A DNA stretch of 8,917 bases from Nitrococcus sp. (GTDB lineage: Bacteria > Pseudomonadota > Gammaproteobacteria > Nitrococcales > Nitrococcaceae): NCBI GenBank assembly GCA_030452365.1, contig JAKDMK010000067.1:1-8917 (forward strand), in the 5' to 3' direction. Below the pieces are notes generated by a model. It searched no databases, was not told where the DNA came from, and was given only the letters and a program-made list of their open reading frames with translations. This document shows positions 8,121 through 8,917 of the stretch, in pieces; position 1 is the first letter of the stretch; every line of letters begins with the position of its first letter. The position numbers were made by a program, and so were the translations under genes.

Positions 8121-8153
8121 GTCATTTCGCGACATATATTATGGTCGCGTGAC
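8121..8153. promoter_or_regulatory. Inverted repeat with AT-rich centre, possible operator
   Basis: CGCGAC (8128-8133) and GTCGCG (8144-8149) flank the AT-rich centre ATATATTATG. GTCA (8121-8124) and TGAC (8150-8153) extend the symmetry with a 3-nt bulge on the left. It lies 72 nt after modE. The arms do not match the enteric ModE box (CGTTATAT...ATAACG type), so the binding protein is unknown. Confidence 0.4.
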
Positions 8154-8180
8154 GGATTTGAAACTATTGCCAGTTCGTGC

Positions 8181-8204
8181 GGTCTATGCGCTTGAGGTCT
8201 ATGC
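8181..8204 (+). repeat. Short direct repeat GGTCTATGC, 15-bp period
   Basis: Two exact 9-nt copies at 8181-8189 and 8196-8204. The spacing of about one and a half helical turns could suit two bound proteins, but chance is possible. Confidence 0.4.
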
Positions 8205-8346
8205 TGTTAGTATTCGCCAACGCAACAGAACGCTAGAATGGATCAGCAAAAATCGACAATAAGCAAATCCTGAATACCCGGGATTATCAAAAATGGGCCT
8301 GTGCCTTTACAAGTTCGCGAGATCACTGTTCGAGTCACAAGTCGAG

Positions 8347-8351
8347 AGGAG
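8347..8351 (+). promoter_or_regulatory. Ribosome binding site of the repeat lipoprotein gene
   Basis: AGGAG 6 nt before the ATG at 8358. Together with the signal peptide it excludes the earlier in-frame ATG at 8301. Confidence 0.8.
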
Positions 8352-8357
8352 ATAATC

Positions 8358-8714
8358 ATGAAAATCCGCAACTACCTTTTCTTACTAATGCTCGCAGGCG
8401 CCCTGACTTTCGCGCTGAGCGCCTGCGACTCCAAGGGCCCGGCTGAGAAGGCGGGTGAAAGCGCTGATCAGGCCACCGAGCAGACTGGCGAGGCGGCAGA
8501 AGACACCATGAACCAATCAGAGGGGATGGGGGAAAAGCTTAACCAGGCCGGCGAACAAACTGGCGAAGCGGCAACCGATACTATGAACCAGATGGGAGAA
8601 AAGCTTAATCAGGCCGCGGAGGAGACTGGTGAGGCGGCCAAAGGCGCCATCAATCAAGCGAAGGAAAAGCTCCAGGGAATGGGCGATACGGGCGAGCAAC
8701 ACATGAATCAGTGA
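8358..8714 (+). CDS. Small repeat-containing lipoprotein, function unknown
   Basis: A 118-residue protein. Residues 1-22 form a lipoprotein signal peptide (MKIRNY, hydrophobic core, then lipobox LSAC with C23). The mature part is highly hydrophilic, without predicted membrane segments, and rich in Glu, Gln, Ala, Gly, Asn and Met. It consists of three imperfect repeats: 41-65 (25 residues), 66-87 (22) and 88-109 (22). The unit pattern is E-x-T-G-E-A-A-x-x-x-x-N-Q...E-K-L-x-x; a partial unit at 30-40 precedes and EQHMNQ ends the chain. The 22-residue period (twice 11) and composition recall group-3 LEA or apolipoprotein-like amphipathic helices. Asp24 at +2 is the inner-membrane retention signal in E. 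coli. The start is set by AGGAG and the signal peptide. I do not recognise a named family; an envelope-stress or desiccation role is speculation. Confidence 0.85.
   Translation: MKIRNYLFLLMLAGALTFALSACDSKGPAEKAGESADQATEQTGEAAEDTMNQSEGMGEKLNQAGEQTGEAATDTMNQMGEKLNQAAEETGEAAKGAINQAKEKLQGMGDTGEQHMNQ
8478..8684 (+). repeat. In-frame tandem repeats inside the lipoprotein gene
   Basis: Three units: 8478-8552 (75 nt), 8553-8618 (66 nt) and 8619-8684 (66 nt). Units 1 and 2 are alike at DNA level (both hold AAAAGCTTAA followed by CAGGCC), so the duplication is fairly recent. The third is diverged. Unit 1 has three extra codons before MGEKL. Confidence 0.75.
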
Positions 8715-8737
8715 TGCTCGTGCTTGCGCCCGAGCGG

Positions 8738-8758
8738 TAACAAAGAGTTGATTTGTTA
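8738..8758. repeat. AT-rich inverted repeat after the lipoprotein gene
   Basis: TAACAAA (8738-8744) and TTTGTTA (8752-8758), perfect 7-bp arms with a 7-nt loop. A second stem GCTCG/CGAGC (8716-8720, 8731-8735) lies just before it. No U-tract follows, so termination is only possible. Confidence 0.45.
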
Positions 8759-8768
8759 GTCACATGGG

Positions 8769-8845
8769 CGAAGCCTGCTGCGGACCCCAGTCCCAGTCCC
8801 AGGGCCGGTGCCGGTGCTTCGTCAGCCCGGCGCAGGCCGGGGTCC
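8769..8845. repeat. REP-like GC-rich palindromic element
   Basis: CGAAGC (8769-8774) pairs with GCTTCG (8816-8821), GGACCCC (8782-8788) pairs with GGGGTCC (8839-8845), and CCCGGC/GCCGGG (8826-8831, 8836-8841) forms a compact hairpin with loop GCAG. The first two pairs interlock, so they are alternative folds or an inverted pair of elements. On the minus strand the right part reads GGACCCCGGCC-TGC-GCCGGG-CTGACG, resembling dispersed short palindromes common in GC-rich proteobacteria. Between the arms lie CCCAGT and GCCGGT short tandem repeats. Confidence 0.55.
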
Positions 8846-8863
8846 ATCTTAGCTTACTGGAAT

Positions 8864-8885
8864 GCGCACACCATTCTCGGTGCGC
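8864..8885. repeat. Small hairpin near the window end
   Basis: GCGCAC (8864-8869) and GTGCGC (8880-8885), 6-bp perfect arms with a 10-nt loop. No U-tract. The rest of 8715-8917 holds no gene. Confidence 0.4.
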
Positions 8886-8917
8886 GCCCTCCGGTCCAGT
8901 TAAAGGCTTTTACAAAG

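Larger units (their letters stand above)
8057..8357. other. Gene-free intergenic stretch with repeat and palindrome signals
   Basis: No convincing gene in 301 nt. Contents: a weak stem CTTGTGT/ACACGAG (8083-8109) with one wobble pair and no U-tract, which could end the modE transcript; an inverted repeat at 8121-8153; a direct repeat at 8181-8204; and an AT-rich stretch (8210-8295). TTGAAA (8158-8163) and TAGAAT (8234-8239) resemble promoter elements but do not pair at a proper spacing. Confidence 0.6.

Noticed and set aside
8293..8355. 20-codon leader frame ending 2 nt before the lipoprotein ATG
   Set aside because: No ribosome binding site and nothing distinctive in its composition; probably chance.

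Overview
The window looks like chromosomal DNA from a gammaproteobacterium. It has moderately high GC, a cysteine-free RpmG, a yqjD/yqjE/yqjK-type membrane-protein cluster, a Pseudomonas DesA-type desaturase, MutM and a two-Mop-domain ModE. The exact genus cannot be read from the sequence. No rRNA, tRNA, CRISPR array, phage or intact insertion sequence was seen.

Layout, left to right. (1) 1-470, plus strand: the 3' end of thiC (thiamine pyrimidine synthesis). Its stop overlaps by 13 bp the end of a convergent minus-strand operon. (2) 458-3053, minus strand: a stress block. The upstream part is hsp20 (small heat-shock protein) followed by cbpA (DnaJ-like co-chaperone), separated by a strong hairpin. 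The downstream part is a three-gene operon of a YqjD/ElaB (DUF883) protein, a YqjE/holin-like protein and a YqjK-like protein. A good sigma-32-type promoter precedes that operon, so these membrane proteins probably respond to heat or protein-folding stress with the chaperones. (3) 3242-3702, plus strand: rpmB-rpmG, ribosomal proteins L28 and L33, with a visible promoter and strong ribosome binding sites. (4) 3796-4977, minus strand: a membrane fatty-acid desaturase with three histidine boxes and a long C-terminal tail that resembles part of ISL3-family transposases. (5) 5178-8056, plus strand: a tight run of an EAL-HDOD signalling protein, mutM (repair of oxidised DNA) and modE (molybdate-responsive regulator), with gaps of 16 and 34 nt that suggest one operon. 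(6) 8057-8357: a gene-free stretch with palindromic and direct repeats that may be regulatory. (7) 8358-8714: a small repeat-rich lipoprotein with an Asp at +2, followed to the window end by palindromic, REP-like DNA.

Most genes are well-known housekeeping or stress families. The less ordinary items are the sigma-32-type promoter in front of the yqjD-like operon, the transposase-like tail on the desaturase, the orphan modE in a DNA-repair/signalling operon, the repeat lipoprotein, and several unassigned palindromes. No clearly novel multi-gene system was found. The repeat lipoprotein is the least characterised gene.
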